Below are positions 1 through 8,033 of a stretch of 27,548 nucleotides of DNA, piece by piece. The DNA is from Deltaproteobacteria bacterium (GTDB lineage Bacteria; Desulfobacterota; Desulfobacteria; Desulfobacterales; SURF-15). Positions within the stretch are counted from its first letter, which is position 1; every line of letters begins with the position of its first letter. The stretch is from the NCBI GenBank assembly GCA_024644775.1, contig JAHEHB010000015.1:1-27548 (forward strand), written 5' to 3'. The position numbers were made by a program, and so were the translations under genes. The notes beneath the pieces were generated by a model. The model worked only from the letters and a program-made list of their open reading frames with translations. It made no database searches and was not told the DNA's origin.

Positions 1-345
1 TTACCCAAGATGATTAACTTTGAGATAGGGCTTATTTTTAAGAAGATTCTGATAAGAAATTTGAAAAACAATACGATGTTGTGGTAAAATTTAATCATCA
101 GCTAATCTCTTCAACTGAAGAGGGGTTTCTAAATTCCTATTTCAGCAAATTCGATACGTCCACTGCGGTAATCTTGAGCGGCTTGTTCCCAGGATTCATC
201 TGATCAGCTTACTTTCCGGTTTGTGCTGTTGATTCAGTGTTGTCTGATTATGCAGGTATTAACGCTGCTTGACTTCATGGTGCCCACTGGAACGGTTGGG
301 TATTTCGCAAGTTAAGCAATACCATCAATATAAGGGGGAGAACGC
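1..345. other. Upstream region without a confident gene
   Basis: No full gene is supported here. An open frame without a good start runs from about 42 to 203 on the + strand and gives a protein-like tail (ending SGLFPGFI); it may be a gene remnant or chance. A short perfect hairpin (CTCTTC, loop AACT, GAAGAG) lies at 107-122. The last 15 bases hold the strong ribosome binding site of the next gene. I found no convincing sigma-70 or sigma-54 promoter by eye. Confidence 0.4.
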
Positions 346-2310
346 ATGTCTAAGGACCGTTTTCAAAAGATAATTGAAAAATTAAGAAAAGAAGAAAGAG
401 AAACCTTTTGGGAAGGTTCTTGCCTGGATTACTTGGCGATCGTCAAAGAGAATCCGGCCACCACACAGCTTGCTCCAGGAAGAATCTACAATATGGTTAT
501 GGAAAAAGGGACTCAACCGATTCAGGACACGATCAAGCTGCCTGATTATGAAGATGTTGTGAGTTATAAATTCTTTTGTGAAGAACTGTTCGGTCTTGAA
601 GAAGCCCTCCACGACATTATGAAGTTTTTCAAGGCAGGTGCCCGCAGGACAGAAACGGGCAAACGAATCCTGATTCTCGTGGGCCCCGTGTCCAGCGGAA
701 AATCCACCATCGCCACCATGCTCAAACGCGGTTTGGAGCAGGGTCCGGCTCTTCTTTTCGCTATCAAAGGCTGTCCCATACACGAAGAGCCGCTTCATCT
801 GGTTCCACGAAATCAGCGACCCAAATGGGAGGAAATACTCGGTGTAAAAATCGAGGGAGATCTTTGCCCCATGTGCCGCTTTCATCTTCTGGAAGATAAC
901 CGCTACCGAGACACGGATGATAATATCTTGTGGGAACAGTTTCCCGTCGTTTCCTTGAAGCTTAATGAAAGGGACCGGTGCGGCATTGGGACGTTTCAGC
1001 CGTCAGATCCCAAAAATCAGGATATTTCCGAGCTGATCGGGCGAGTGGATCTTTCGAAGATTACGCAATACGGGGAGACCGACCCTCGTGCATATGCTTT
1101 GGATGGGGAACTGGAAATCGCAAACCGCGGACTTATGGAGTATGTCGAGATTTTGAAGTGCGATATCAAGTTTCATTACATCCTTATTACCGTGGCTCAG
1201 GAGCAGGTCTTGAAAGCCCCCGGCTTTCCGCAAATATATGTAGACGAGGTGATTCTGTCTCATACGAACCAGACGGAATTTGACAAATTTAAATCTGTTA
1301 AGGAAAACGAAGCGCTTCACGATCGGATGTATCCCATTTTCATCCCTTACAATCTCAAGATTAAAGAAGAGGAGAAAATTTACAAAAAGCTGATTGAACG
1401 AAGTGAGTTCGGCGGTATACATCTGGCCCCCTATACCATAAATATTGCGGCTCAGTTTGCGGTTTTATCCCGCTTAAAAGACAGTCAAATCTGTCCTAGC
1501 CTTATAAAGAAAATGAAGTATTACAACGGCGACCCGGTGGCTGAAAAAGAAAAAGATCAGGTGGACCTTGTTCAACTTCGTTTGGAAGGAAAAAAAGATG
1601 CAGAGGGCATGTCGGGTATCAGTCCGCGATTTGTGGCCAATGCACTGAACGTGGCACTAGGGGAGAAGGAATCGGTCGGGTGTGTGAATCCGTTGGATGC
1701 CATTCGAGGGCTTAGGGCCAATTTTGAACACCATATTGGGTTTACCGATGAAGAAAAATCACGTTACCTGAATCTCCTCATCAGTGAAAAAGACAGTGTA
1801 TTAAGTGAGTTTAAGGAAATCGCAAAAAAAGAAGTGAATCGCGCGTTCCTTTTTGCTTATGAAGATCAGGCTCAAGCACTTTTTGACAACTACATGAAAA
1901 ACGCCACAGCGTTCTGTTTGAAGAAAAAAATACGGGATCCGATTACAGGAGAGGAGCAGGAACCGGACGAGAAATTAATGCGAAGCATCGAAGAACTGAT
2001 CGGTGTCTCAGAAAACACCAAGAAAGAGTTCCGGCAAGGAATCTTTGTGTTTAAGAGCGATTCCATCGATCGCGGCAAAGAATTTACTTTCAACACGTAC
2101 ACGCCCTTACAGGAAGCCATTGAAAAAAAACTTATCGGGGATCTCAAAAATGTGGTTTCCCTTACTATCGCAGACAAGACGCGAAGGGATCCGAAAACCA
2201 TGAAACGCAGACAGGATGCGCTTGAGGCTCTGGAGCAAAAGGAATACTGTCCGGTTTGCGCGGAAAACCTACTTCAATTCGTAGGGGATCTGTTGCGAAA
2301 AGAGGAATAA
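346..2310 (+). CDS. prkA: PrkA (YeaG) family serine protein kinase / AAA+ protein
   Basis: The protein is 654 aa, close to the usual PrkA/YeaG length (about 630-650). It has an N-terminal AAA+ module with Walker A GPVSSGKS at residues 113-120, the family segments GTFQPSDPKNQDISELIG (about 215-232) and NRGLMEYVEILK (260-271), and a C-terminal region where the kinase-like fold lies in family members. A Cys pair (CPMC, 174-177) sits after the AAA+ core. PrkA proteins phosphorylate serine on a few targets; Bacillus PrkA has also been reported to act as an ATP-dependent protease. The ATG start is fixed by a strong AAGGGGGAG ribosome binding site 6 bases upstream. It heads the prkA-yeaH-spoVR cluster, which in enterobacteria responds to starvation and stress. 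Sporulation itself is not implied. Cytoplasmic. Confidence 0.95.
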   Translation: MSKDRFQKIIEKLRKEERETFWEGSCLDYLAIVKENPATTQLAPGRIYNMVMEKGTQPIQDTIKLPDYEDVVSYKFFCEELFGLEEALHDIMKFFKAGARRTETGKRILILVGPVSSGKSTIATMLKRGLEQGPALLFAIKGCPIHEEPLHLVPRNQRPKWEEILGVKIEGDLCPMCRFHLLEDNRYRDTDDNILWEQFPVVSLKLNERDRCGIGTFQPSDPKNQDISELIGRVDLSKITQYGETDPRAYALDGELEIANRGLMEYVEILKCDIKFHYILITVAQEQVLKAPGFPQIYVDEVILSHTNQTEFDKFKSVKENEALHDRMYPIFIPYNLKIKEEEKIYKKLIERSEFGGIHLAPYTINIAAQFAVLSRLKDSQICPSLIKKMKYYNGDPVAEKEKDQVDLVQLRLEGKKDAEGMSGISPRFVANALNVALGEKESVGCVNPLDAIRGLRANFEHHIGFTDEEKSRYLNLLISEKDSVLSEFKEIAKKEVNRAFLFAYEDQAQALFDNYMKNATAFCLKKKIRDPITGEEQEPDEKLMRSIEELIGVSENTKKEFRQGIFVFKSDSIDRGKEFTFNTYTPLQEAIEKKLIGDLKNVVSLTIADKTRRDPKTMKRRQDALEALEQKEYCPVCAENLLQFVGDLLRKEE

Positions 2311-2341
2311 ATTTAAATATATCGTTGGGACAACACAAAAA

Positions 2342-3655
2342 ATGACCATTCAAAAGCAAGACTGGGGACTTTCTCAGAGAGGAATCAAAGACGCCGCGCG
2401 TCACAGGGAAAAGGTGCGAGAGTCCATTCAGAAAAATATTGCAGATATCATCAGTGATGCCTCTATTATTACTCGAAAAAAGGGACAAATTGTAAAGGTT
2501 CCGATCCGGGGGCTTAAGAGTTATCGGTTCATATATCGGCACGAGAGTTCCGGTGGCTCCGGTGCCGGACAGGGCAAGGGTGAAAAAGGGGATGTCATCG
2601 GCCGGCAGCCTGTCAACAATGGTAAGCCGGGGCAACCAGGCGATCAACCGGGTGTGGATTTTCTCGAAACGGAAATCGATATCGAAGAACTGATCGATAT
2701 GATGCTCAAAGATCTCGGTCTTCCCAATCTCAAGGAAAGTGCCTTTACAGAGACGGAAATCCCCAAGGGATGGAAGTTCGACACTATCGAAAAGACAGGT
2801 GTCGTAGCTCGCCTAGACAAAAAACGCACATTGAAAGAGGCCGTCAAGCGCACGGCTTCTTTTGTGGGTGAATTGATGAGGAAAACCGGTCAATCAGAGC
2901 ACACCTGCAGAAAGGCCCTGACCCTTGCCCGTGGCGATTTGACAAAGGCAGAGAAGTTTCTGCAAGCGCCGAGTGAATTGGAGAAGATTGAAGATTTTGT
3001 CCCCTTGTTTAGCGAGGATTTAAGGTACCGAACCCTTCGAAAAGATGTGGAATATCATTCCAATGCGGTGGTGCTTGCCATGATGGATGTTTCGGGCAGT
3101 ATGGGGACGATGAAAAAGTATCTGGCCCGCTCTTTTTTCTTTTGGCTCGTAGAATTTTTACGACAGATTTATAACCGCGTGGAAATCCGCTTTATTTCCC
3201 ATACCACAGAGGCGAAGCTGGTAAGTGAGCATGAATTTTTCCACAAGGCAGAAAGCGGGGGAACCTTCTGTCATTCAGCTTATGACCTTGCGATTCACTT
3301 GGTGGAAGCAGCGTACAATCCAATGCGGTGGAATATTTATCCGTTTCATTTTTCAGACGGAGAAGATTTCGATTCTGCCAAGACGATGGTCTCTGCTGAA
3401 AAGCTGATGCAGATGGGGGTCAACATGTTAGGATATGGGGAAATCCAAGCCGATCTGTATGCCACCTCCCGTCTTATGGGCAGCTTTGTGAGAAAACTGA
3501 ATCTTGAAAGTCGTCGTTTTCACGGAAACGATTTCGAAATTTTCTACGGAACCGATGCCGCCACGCCGTTTTTAGGGGCTATATTGAAGGATAAATCCCA
3601 TGTTTATCTCGCCCTTAAAGAATTTTTGAAAAAAGAGAGACCATTTGGGACATGA
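2342..3655 (+). CDS. yeaH: YeaH/YhbH family protein (DUF444, vWA-like)
   Basis: 437 aa, usual for the family (E. coli YeaH 427). Order: basic N terminus, a low-complexity Gly-rich linker (residues 70-105), a conserved acidic segment ending in DLGLPNLK (124-131), an unusual helical insert (175-208), then a von Willebrand A-like domain with MIDAS motif DVSGSMG (249-255), SGGT (305-308) and SDGED (338-342). The insert resembles the UBA-like N-terminal domain of elongation factor Ts; see findings. YeaH homologues occur almost always between prkA and spoVR and probably act with the kinase, but the biochemical role is unknown. It starts 31 bases after prkA with only a weak GGGA ribosome binding site, and its stop overlaps the spoVR start (ATGA), so translational coupling is likely. 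Confidence 0.93.
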   Translation: MTIQKQDWGLSQRGIKDAARHREKVRESIQKNIADIISDASIITRKKGQIVKVPIRGLKSYRFIYRHESSGGSGAGQGKGEKGDVIGRQPVNNGKPGQPGDQPGVDFLETEIDIEELIDMMLKDLGLPNLKESAFTETEIPKGWKFDTIEKTGVVARLDKKRTLKEAVKRTASFVGELMRKTGQSEHTCRKALTLARGDLTKAEKFLQAPSELEKIEDFVPLFSEDLRYRTLRKDVEYHSNAVVLAMMDVSGSMGTMKKYLARSFFFWLVEFLRQIYNRVEIRFISHTTEAKLVSEHEFFHKAESGGTFCHSAYDLAIHLVEAAYNPMRWNIYPFHFSDGEDFDSAKTMVSAEKLMQMGVNMLGYGEIQADLYATSRLMGSFVRKLNLESRRFHGNDFEIFYGTDAATPFLGAILKDKSHVYLALKEFLKKERPFGT

Positions 3656-5133
3656 CCATCGATTCGGAATTAAAACACCTTTTTGAATTCGACGAGAGAA
3701 TCAAAGAAATCGCCGGCGAATTCGGTCTCGATTTCTTTCCGCAGGAATTTGATGTCATTTCGGCGGAAAAGATGTTGGAGATCATGGCTTACCACTTTCC
3801 CGTTAACTTCTCGCACTGGTCCTTTGGCCGGGATTATGAACGGGAAAAGACAAAATATGAACATGGATTCGGGATCCCCTATGAGGTGGTTCTCAATTCG
3901 AATCCGTCAAGGGCCTATTTGATGAATACCAACCCTTTTCCCATACAAGTAATGGTCATGGCCCATGTTTATGCACATAATGACTTCATGAAAAATAATC
4001 ATCACTTTAAACCGACCCGAAGAGATATTCTTCCGTCCGCTTCAGAGGCTGCGATTCGATTTCAAAAATATGAGAAACAACACGACCTTAAAGAGGTGGA
4101 AACGCTCATGGACGCAGGCTTGAGCATCGAGCTCAATATCGATCCTGATTTTTTTATCAGGGAAGAGACGGAAGAACAAAAACGTGAGAGGCTCTCTACG
4201 CCTCTATCGCCAGCCGCCATAGCAGGTCTGTACGACGATTTGATATCAAAGAAGAAAGCCGCGCATCCCTCTGCTGAAGAATACGATAAAAAAACACCTC
4301 CCGAGCCGGAGCGTGATATGTTGCTTTATATCATCAATCATTCTCCGAAACCGCTTCGGGAGTGGGAGAAAGATATTCTGTCCGTTATTCGAGATCAGTC
4401 ACGCTACTTTATGCCGCAGCGGAGAACAAAGATTATAAACGAAGGATGGGCGACGTATTGGCATACGAAAATTATGGAGCGTCTGTTTAAGGAAGGCGCA
4501 CTGGATGAGAAAGAACATGGCTACTATAATCTTTATAATGCTCGCGTGCTATCTACAAACCCACGCACTATCAATCCGTACCTCGTTGGGTTGAGAATTT
4601 TCGAAGATATCGAAAATCGATGGAATAAAGGCCAATTCGGAAAAGAATGGGAAACCTGTGAAGATCCTGAGCGCAAGGAAAATTGGGATCTGAAGCTTGG
4701 CCAAGGAAGAGAAAAGATCTTTGAAGTAAGACGAACTTACAGCGATCGTTTCTTTATTGAGAATTTCTTAACAGAACAATTGGCTTATGACTTAGATCTC
4801 TATCTTTACACGGGGTATCAGGAGCTAACGGAGATAAAATATAAGATTAGCGAACGGGAGTGGCGGCGGATAAAGGATGTTCTGGTCTCCCATCTCAGCA
4901 TGTTTGACATTCCGTTGATCATGGTGGAAGACGGAGATTATAGAGGTAAAAGAGAGCTTTATCTAAAACATGCTTATGAAACCGTCGAGTTAGATGCAGA
5001 GTATCGTGAGAAGACCTTGTCGCATGTATTTTATCTTTGGGCTCGCCCTGTACATTTGGAATCGATGATCCATGGAAAAACCGTGATTTTTACCTTCGAT
5101 GGATGTCGTCATAGTCAACGTAATTTGTATTAG
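3652..5133 (+). CDS. spoVR: SpoVR family protein
   Basis: 493 aa, matching SpoVR/YcgB (about 470-510 aa). Recognisable family segments are HWSFGRDYE (55-63), LNSNPSRAYLMNTN (81-94), HVYAHNDF with the following KNN (105-116) and INEGWATYWH (262-271). The His-rich HxxxH and the later E..A..WH pattern could bind a metal; that is inference. In Bacillus SpoVR affects spore cortex formation; in non-sporing bacteria it travels with prkA and yeaH and its role is unknown. The ATG overlaps the yeaH stop by 4 bases. It is the last gene of the trio: the next gene has its own likely promoter. Confidence 0.95.
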   Translation: MTIDSELKHLFEFDERIKEIAGEFGLDFFPQEFDVISAEKMLEIMAYHFPVNFSHWSFGRDYEREKTKYEHGFGIPYEVVLNSNPSRAYLMNTNPFPIQVMVMAHVYAHNDFMKNNHHFKPTRRDILPSASEAAIRFQKYEKQHDLKEVETLMDAGLSIELNIDPDFFIREETEEQKRERLSTPLSPAAIAGLYDDLISKKKAAHPSAEEYDKKTPPEPERDMLLYIINHSPKPLREWEKDILSVIRDQSRYFMPQRRTKIINEGWATYWHTKIMERLFKEGALDEKEHGYYNLYNARVLSTNPRTINPYLVGLRIFEDIENRWNKGQFGKEWETCEDPERKENWDLKLGQGREKIFEVRRTYSDRFFIENFLTEQLAYDLDLYLYTGYQELTEIKYKISEREWRRIKDVLVSHLSMFDIPLIMVEDGDYRGKRELYLKHAYETVELDAEYREKTLSHVFYLWARPVHLESMIHGKTVIFTFDGCRHSQRNLY

Positions 5134-5199
5134 ATTAGTAACTCGTCGTCTGTCGATCCTCTTTTTTCTTTTCAAAATCGACGCTATTCATTAAATTTA

Positions 5200-5229
5200 T
5201 TGACAGATTGCTATTGTTTTGATTTTAAC
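5200..5229 (+). promoter_or_regulatory. Putative sigma-70-type promoter before the mazG-like gene
   Basis: A perfect -35 TTGACA at 5200-5205 is followed after 18 bases by TTTAAC (5224-5229; 4 of 6 matches to TATAAT), about 35 bases upstream of the gene start. It would start the salvage run. Judged by eye only. Confidence 0.45.
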
Positions 5230-5264
5230 TCATGGTGTTCGGTTAAGATGCAGGGACGAAAAAC

Positions 5265-5591
5265 ATGACAATTCAAGAACTACAGAAGGTTGTAGATAAC
5301 TGGGTGACTACCTATGGTGTTCGTTATTTTTCCGAGCTGACCAATTTGGCCATTTTGATTGAAGAGGTCGGTGAAATGGCGAGAATTATGGCTCGGAAAT
5401 ATGGCGATCAAAGTTTTAAACGGGGTGAATCAGATACGGGGCTGGCGGATGAAGTGGCGGATGTATTATTTGTGCTCGTTTGCATCGCAAATCAAACAAA
5501 TATCGATCTCACAGAAGCCACCAAACGGAATCTTGAGAAAAAAACAGCACGGGATAGGGAGCGGCATGTAAATAACCCTAAATTGAAGTAA
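5265..5591 (+). CDS. MazG-like nucleotide pyrophosphohydrolase
   Basis: 108 aa, all-alpha NTP-PPase of the MazG/dUTPase superfamily. The metal-binding pattern EExxE is at E33, E34 and E37, and ExxD at E63 and D66 (DEVADVLF). A conserved C-terminal helix carries N..KK..RD..RH. Such small enzymes hydrolyse (d)NTPs to NMP and pyrophosphate and clear non-canonical or excess nucleotides; the exact substrate cannot be read from sequence. ATG start with AGGGA 8 bases upstream. It begins the salvage run. It was probably once about 16 bases from the next gene, before a repeat element came between them (see 5599-5753). Confidence 0.88.
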   Translation: MTIQELQKVVDNWVTTYGVRYFSELTNLAILIEEVGEMARIMARKYGDQSFKRGESDTGLADEVADVLFVLVCIANQTNIDLTEATKRNLEKKTARDRERHVNNPKLK

Positions 5592-5598
5592 CATTGAG

Positions 5599-5753
5599 CC
5601 AATTCCAAAACGTCCCAGTTTGCCCAATCTCTGTGTCAGGCAAAAATTTTAATCCTCGAAATACTTAATGTATTCCTGTGGTTAAAATTTTCGTCTTCCT
5701 TGACCTTGAACAAACTGAAACGTTTTGAAACAGACTCACATATTTGACATATT
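5599..5753. repeat. Palindromic MITE/REP-like element with flanking 12-bp direct repeats
   Basis: Nested inverted repeats make up this 155-base block. The outer arms at 5607-5622 and 5711-5726 match at 14 of 16 positions (AAAACGTCCCAGTTTG against CAAACTGAAACGTTTT). An inner perfect 10-bp pair, AAAATTTTAA / TTAAAATTTT, is at 5643-5652 and 5682-5691, with a further 5-bp stem (AATAC/GTATT) at its tip. The block is bracketed by a perfect direct repeat AGTAACATTGAG at 5587-5598 and 5754-5765, which looks like a target-site duplication; the left copy contains the stop codon of the mazG-like gene. No coding capacity is seen. Confidence 0.7.
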
Positions 5754-5774
5754 AGTAACATTGAGTTTTGATAA

Positions 5775-6743
5775 ATGGCAGAGAGCTTGATTGAAAAGGT
5801 ACGATCTTCTTGTGAAGCGGTCGCCGAGTACGCAACCCATGTGCAGATCAACTATGACTATATCCAACCCTATGCTTCCTTGTTGCCATTAGATCAGGCG
5901 ATTTATCCAGAACTTGATGCCAAAACACATTATCTCGGCTATGACGATGATACAGTTGCTTATTTTTTAACCTTGGATACGGTCAATTTCGGCTCCGGAT
6001 ATTTTCCGAATCTCAACAAGCGCCGTGGCATGTCCGGATATTTCACCGTGGCATCTTCCTTGACCGATTATTTTAGAGAATACGGGCCGTTAAATGCCGA
6101 GCAGTTATCGCAACTGGACCTATCAGATTGTGCAAAGATATTTGGACAGGAACCTGATAATTCGATCATTAAAGAACTGATGCAGCTTTTTACAACCGCT
6201 TTGAACCATCTTGGACGATACCTAATTGAAAAATTTAACGGAAGTTTCACCGAGCTGATCCAATCTGCCGATGCATCGGCTGAACGACTTGTAAGACTCC
6301 TGATACAGATGCCCTTTTTCAATGATGTTGAATCCTATAACCACATCAAAGTCCATTTTTATAAACGGGCGCAGTTGGCTGCAGCAGACTTATCACTTGC
6401 TTTCAAAAAAGAAGGTTTGGGTTTTTTTCACGATCTCAGCAGATTGACAATATTTGCCGACAATCTGGTACCTCATGTTTTGCGGATTGATGGGATTTTG
6501 CTTTACGATGACGATCTTTCTGCTAAAATTGACTCTAAGCATTTGATACCATCCATGTCTACAGAAGAAATCGAAATTCGAGCCTGTGCCGTCCACGCCG
6601 TCGAGTTAATTGCAAAGGAACTTCGAAAATCGGGTCATGATGTCACCTCTTTAGGACTCGATTATTTACTCTGGAACAGGGGCCAGCAACCTTATTTCAA
6701 AAAAATCAAACCGCGACATCGAACACGCACCGTATTTTATTAA
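5775..6743 (+). CDS. Queuosine-5'-phosphate N-glycosylase (Qng1 / DUF2419 queuosine salvage family)
   Basis: 322 aa, the usual length for the family. Recognised from LDTVNFGSGYFP (67-78; the NF is conserved), FYKRAQ (195-200), LTIFADNLVPHVLR (224-237), EIEIRA (265-270), the DYLLW segment (296-300) and the C-terminal PRHRTRTVFY (313-322), which matches the PHHRTR..Y ending of eukaryotic homologues. Characterised members (human C9orf64/QNG1 and a bacterial homologue) hydrolyse queuosine-5'-monophosphate to queuine, the base that Tgt inserts into tRNA. No signal peptide; cytoplasmic. ATG start, but no good ribosome binding site: only a GAG about 9 bases upstream, which belongs to the direct repeat. 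It sits 67 bases before deoB, so queuine release is grouped with general nucleoside catabolism. Family assignment is firm; substrate is inferred from the family. Confidence 0.85.
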   Translation: MAESLIEKVRSSCEAVAEYATHVQINYDYIQPYASLLPLDQAIYPELDAKTHYLGYDDDTVAYFLTLDTVNFGSGYFPNLNKRRGMSGYFTVASSLTDYFREYGPLNAEQLSQLDLSDCAKIFGQEPDNSIIKELMQLFTTALNHLGRYLIEKFNGSFTELIQSADASAERLVRLLIQMPFFNDVESYNHIKVHFYKRAQLAAADLSLAFKKEGLGFFHDLSRLTIFADNLVPHVLRIDGILLYDDDLSAKIDSKHLIPSMSTEEIEIRACAVHAVELIAKELRKSGHDVTSLGLDYLLWNRGQQPYFKKIKPRHRTRTVFY

Positions 6744-6810
6744 TCCATTTCCATACGTACTTGGTTCCGGATCGTCTGGTATAAGTGTTGTGCAACAAAG
6801 GTTCTGTGTG

Positions 6811-7992
6811 ATGATTCATAGAGTCATTTTAATCATACTGGACAGCGTCGGTATCGGCAGTATGCCAGATGCACCGATGTTTAACGACGAAGGGGCCAAC
6901 ACGCTCCTACACGTATACCAACAAAGAGGTGTGTTGGATATACCGAATCTGTGTTCGCTGGGTATCGGAAATATTGTAGATGTTGATTGCAGCCCAACGG
7001 AAGTTTTCGGCTGCTACGGAAAAATGGCCGAGCAATCCCCTAGTAAAGATACCACTACCGGTCATTGGGAGATTACCGGACTCATCCTTGATTTCTCGTT
7101 TCCCACCTACCCGAACGGTTTCCCTAAAAAGCTTATCCAGGAATTTGAACAAAAAATTGGAACCAAAACACTAGGTAATTATCCACGCTCCGGGACAGAA
7201 ATTCTAAAAGAACTTGGGGATAACCATCTCCGAACAGGATACCCCATCGTTTATACTTCTGCAGATTCGGTTTTTCAGATCGCAGCCCATAAAGACATCG
7301 TACCGGTAGAATCGCTCTATGAATACTGCAGGATGGCAAGAAGCCTGCTGATTGGCGAGCATTCGGTGGGAAGAGTCATTGCCAGGCCTTTTACAGGGTC
7401 AAAAGGAAACCTGAAAAGAGATAATGCGGCGCGAAGAGATTACGCTCTTGCTCCCCCAGGTGATACACTGCTCGATCGCTTAAAAAGAGAGGGTTGTTTT
7501 GTTGCCGGTGTGGGAAAAATCGGAGATATTTTTGGGCATAGAGGGCTTACTGAAGAAATTCATACACTAGACAATCGAGATGGGATCGATAAGACAATCG
7601 AGGCAATCATAAAATACAGAAGAATGAGGGGACTTTTGTTTGTCAACCTCGTGGACTTTGACATGGTCTATGGACATCGACGGGATGTCGAAGGATACGC
7701 AAGGGCGCTCGAATCGTTTGACCGCAGCATTCCGAAAATTGTGAATGTTTTATCAAAAGACGATTTGCTTATCGTTACGGCCGATCATGGCTGCGACCCT
7801 ACTCACAAGCACCATACCGATCATACACGAGAATATGTTCCGTTGCTCGTATATGGTGAAAAGGCAAAAAGGAATGTTAACCTTGGAACCAGGGACACCT
7901 TTGCAGATTGTGCTCAGACGATTGCCGAGGTACTGGGCATTGGAAAACCGAAGTACGGAACGAGTTTTATGAATCTGTTCATTTTTAAGTAA
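6811..7992 (+). CDS. deoB: Phosphopentomutase
   Basis: Interconverts (deoxy)ribose-1-phosphate and (deoxy)ribose-5-phosphate, feeding phosphorylase products into central metabolism. 393 aa from the ATG at 6811, as in DeoB (about 390-407). An alkaline-phosphatase-superfamily fold is shown by the N-terminal metal site ILDSVGIGSMPDA (D11), the phosphothreonine loop KDTTTGHWE (79-87) and the C-terminal metal site TADHGCDPT followed by HTDHTREYVP. In-frame GTG codons at 6790 and 6808 are possible starts, but AAAGG at 6798-6802 lies 8 bases before ATG 6811 and family alignments begin there. Cytoplasmic, Mn-dependent in the family. Confidence 0.96.
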   Translation: MIHRVILIILDSVGIGSMPDAPMFNDEGANTLLHVYQQRGVLDIPNLCSLGIGNIVDVDCSPTEVFGCYGKMAEQSPSKDTTTGHWEITGLILDFSFPTYPNGFPKKLIQEFEQKIGTKTLGNYPRSGTEILKELGDNHLRTGYPIVYTSADSVFQIAAHKDIVPVESLYEYCRMARSLLIGEHSVGRVIARPFTGSKGNLKRDNAARRDYALAPPGDTLLDRLKREGCFVAGVGKIGDIFGHRGLTEEIHTLDNRDGIDKTIEAIIKYRRMRGLLFVNLVDFDMVYGHRRDVEGYARALESFDRSIPKIVNVLSKDDLLIVTADHGCDPTHKHHTDHTREYVPLLVYGEKAKRNVNLGTRDTFADCAQTIAEVLGIGKPKYGTSFMNLFIFK

Positions 7993-8033
7993 AGATCATG
8001 AAATTGGACCGGGTTCGTAGAGGGGTATTATGG

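Noticed and set aside
250..330. Sigma-54 promoter before prkA (TGGAAC and TGGTGC)
   Set aside because: No GC at the required distance for a -12 element.
382..885. 167-aa frame on the minus strand within prkA
   Set aside because: It mirrors a well-supported prkA frame, has no ribosome binding site and no recognisable motif.
346..5133. Evidence that the organism sporulates
   Set aside because: prkA, yeaH and spoVR are common in non-sporing proteobacteria and no other spore gene is present.
5744..5772. TTGACA with TTTGAT as a promoter for qng1
   Set aside because: The start of transcription would fall at or after the ATG; the match is probably chance.
5636..5851. 71-aa minus-strand frame across the palindromic element and the qng1 start
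   Set aside because: Its sequence follows from the repeat and overlaps the real gene; no coding signals.
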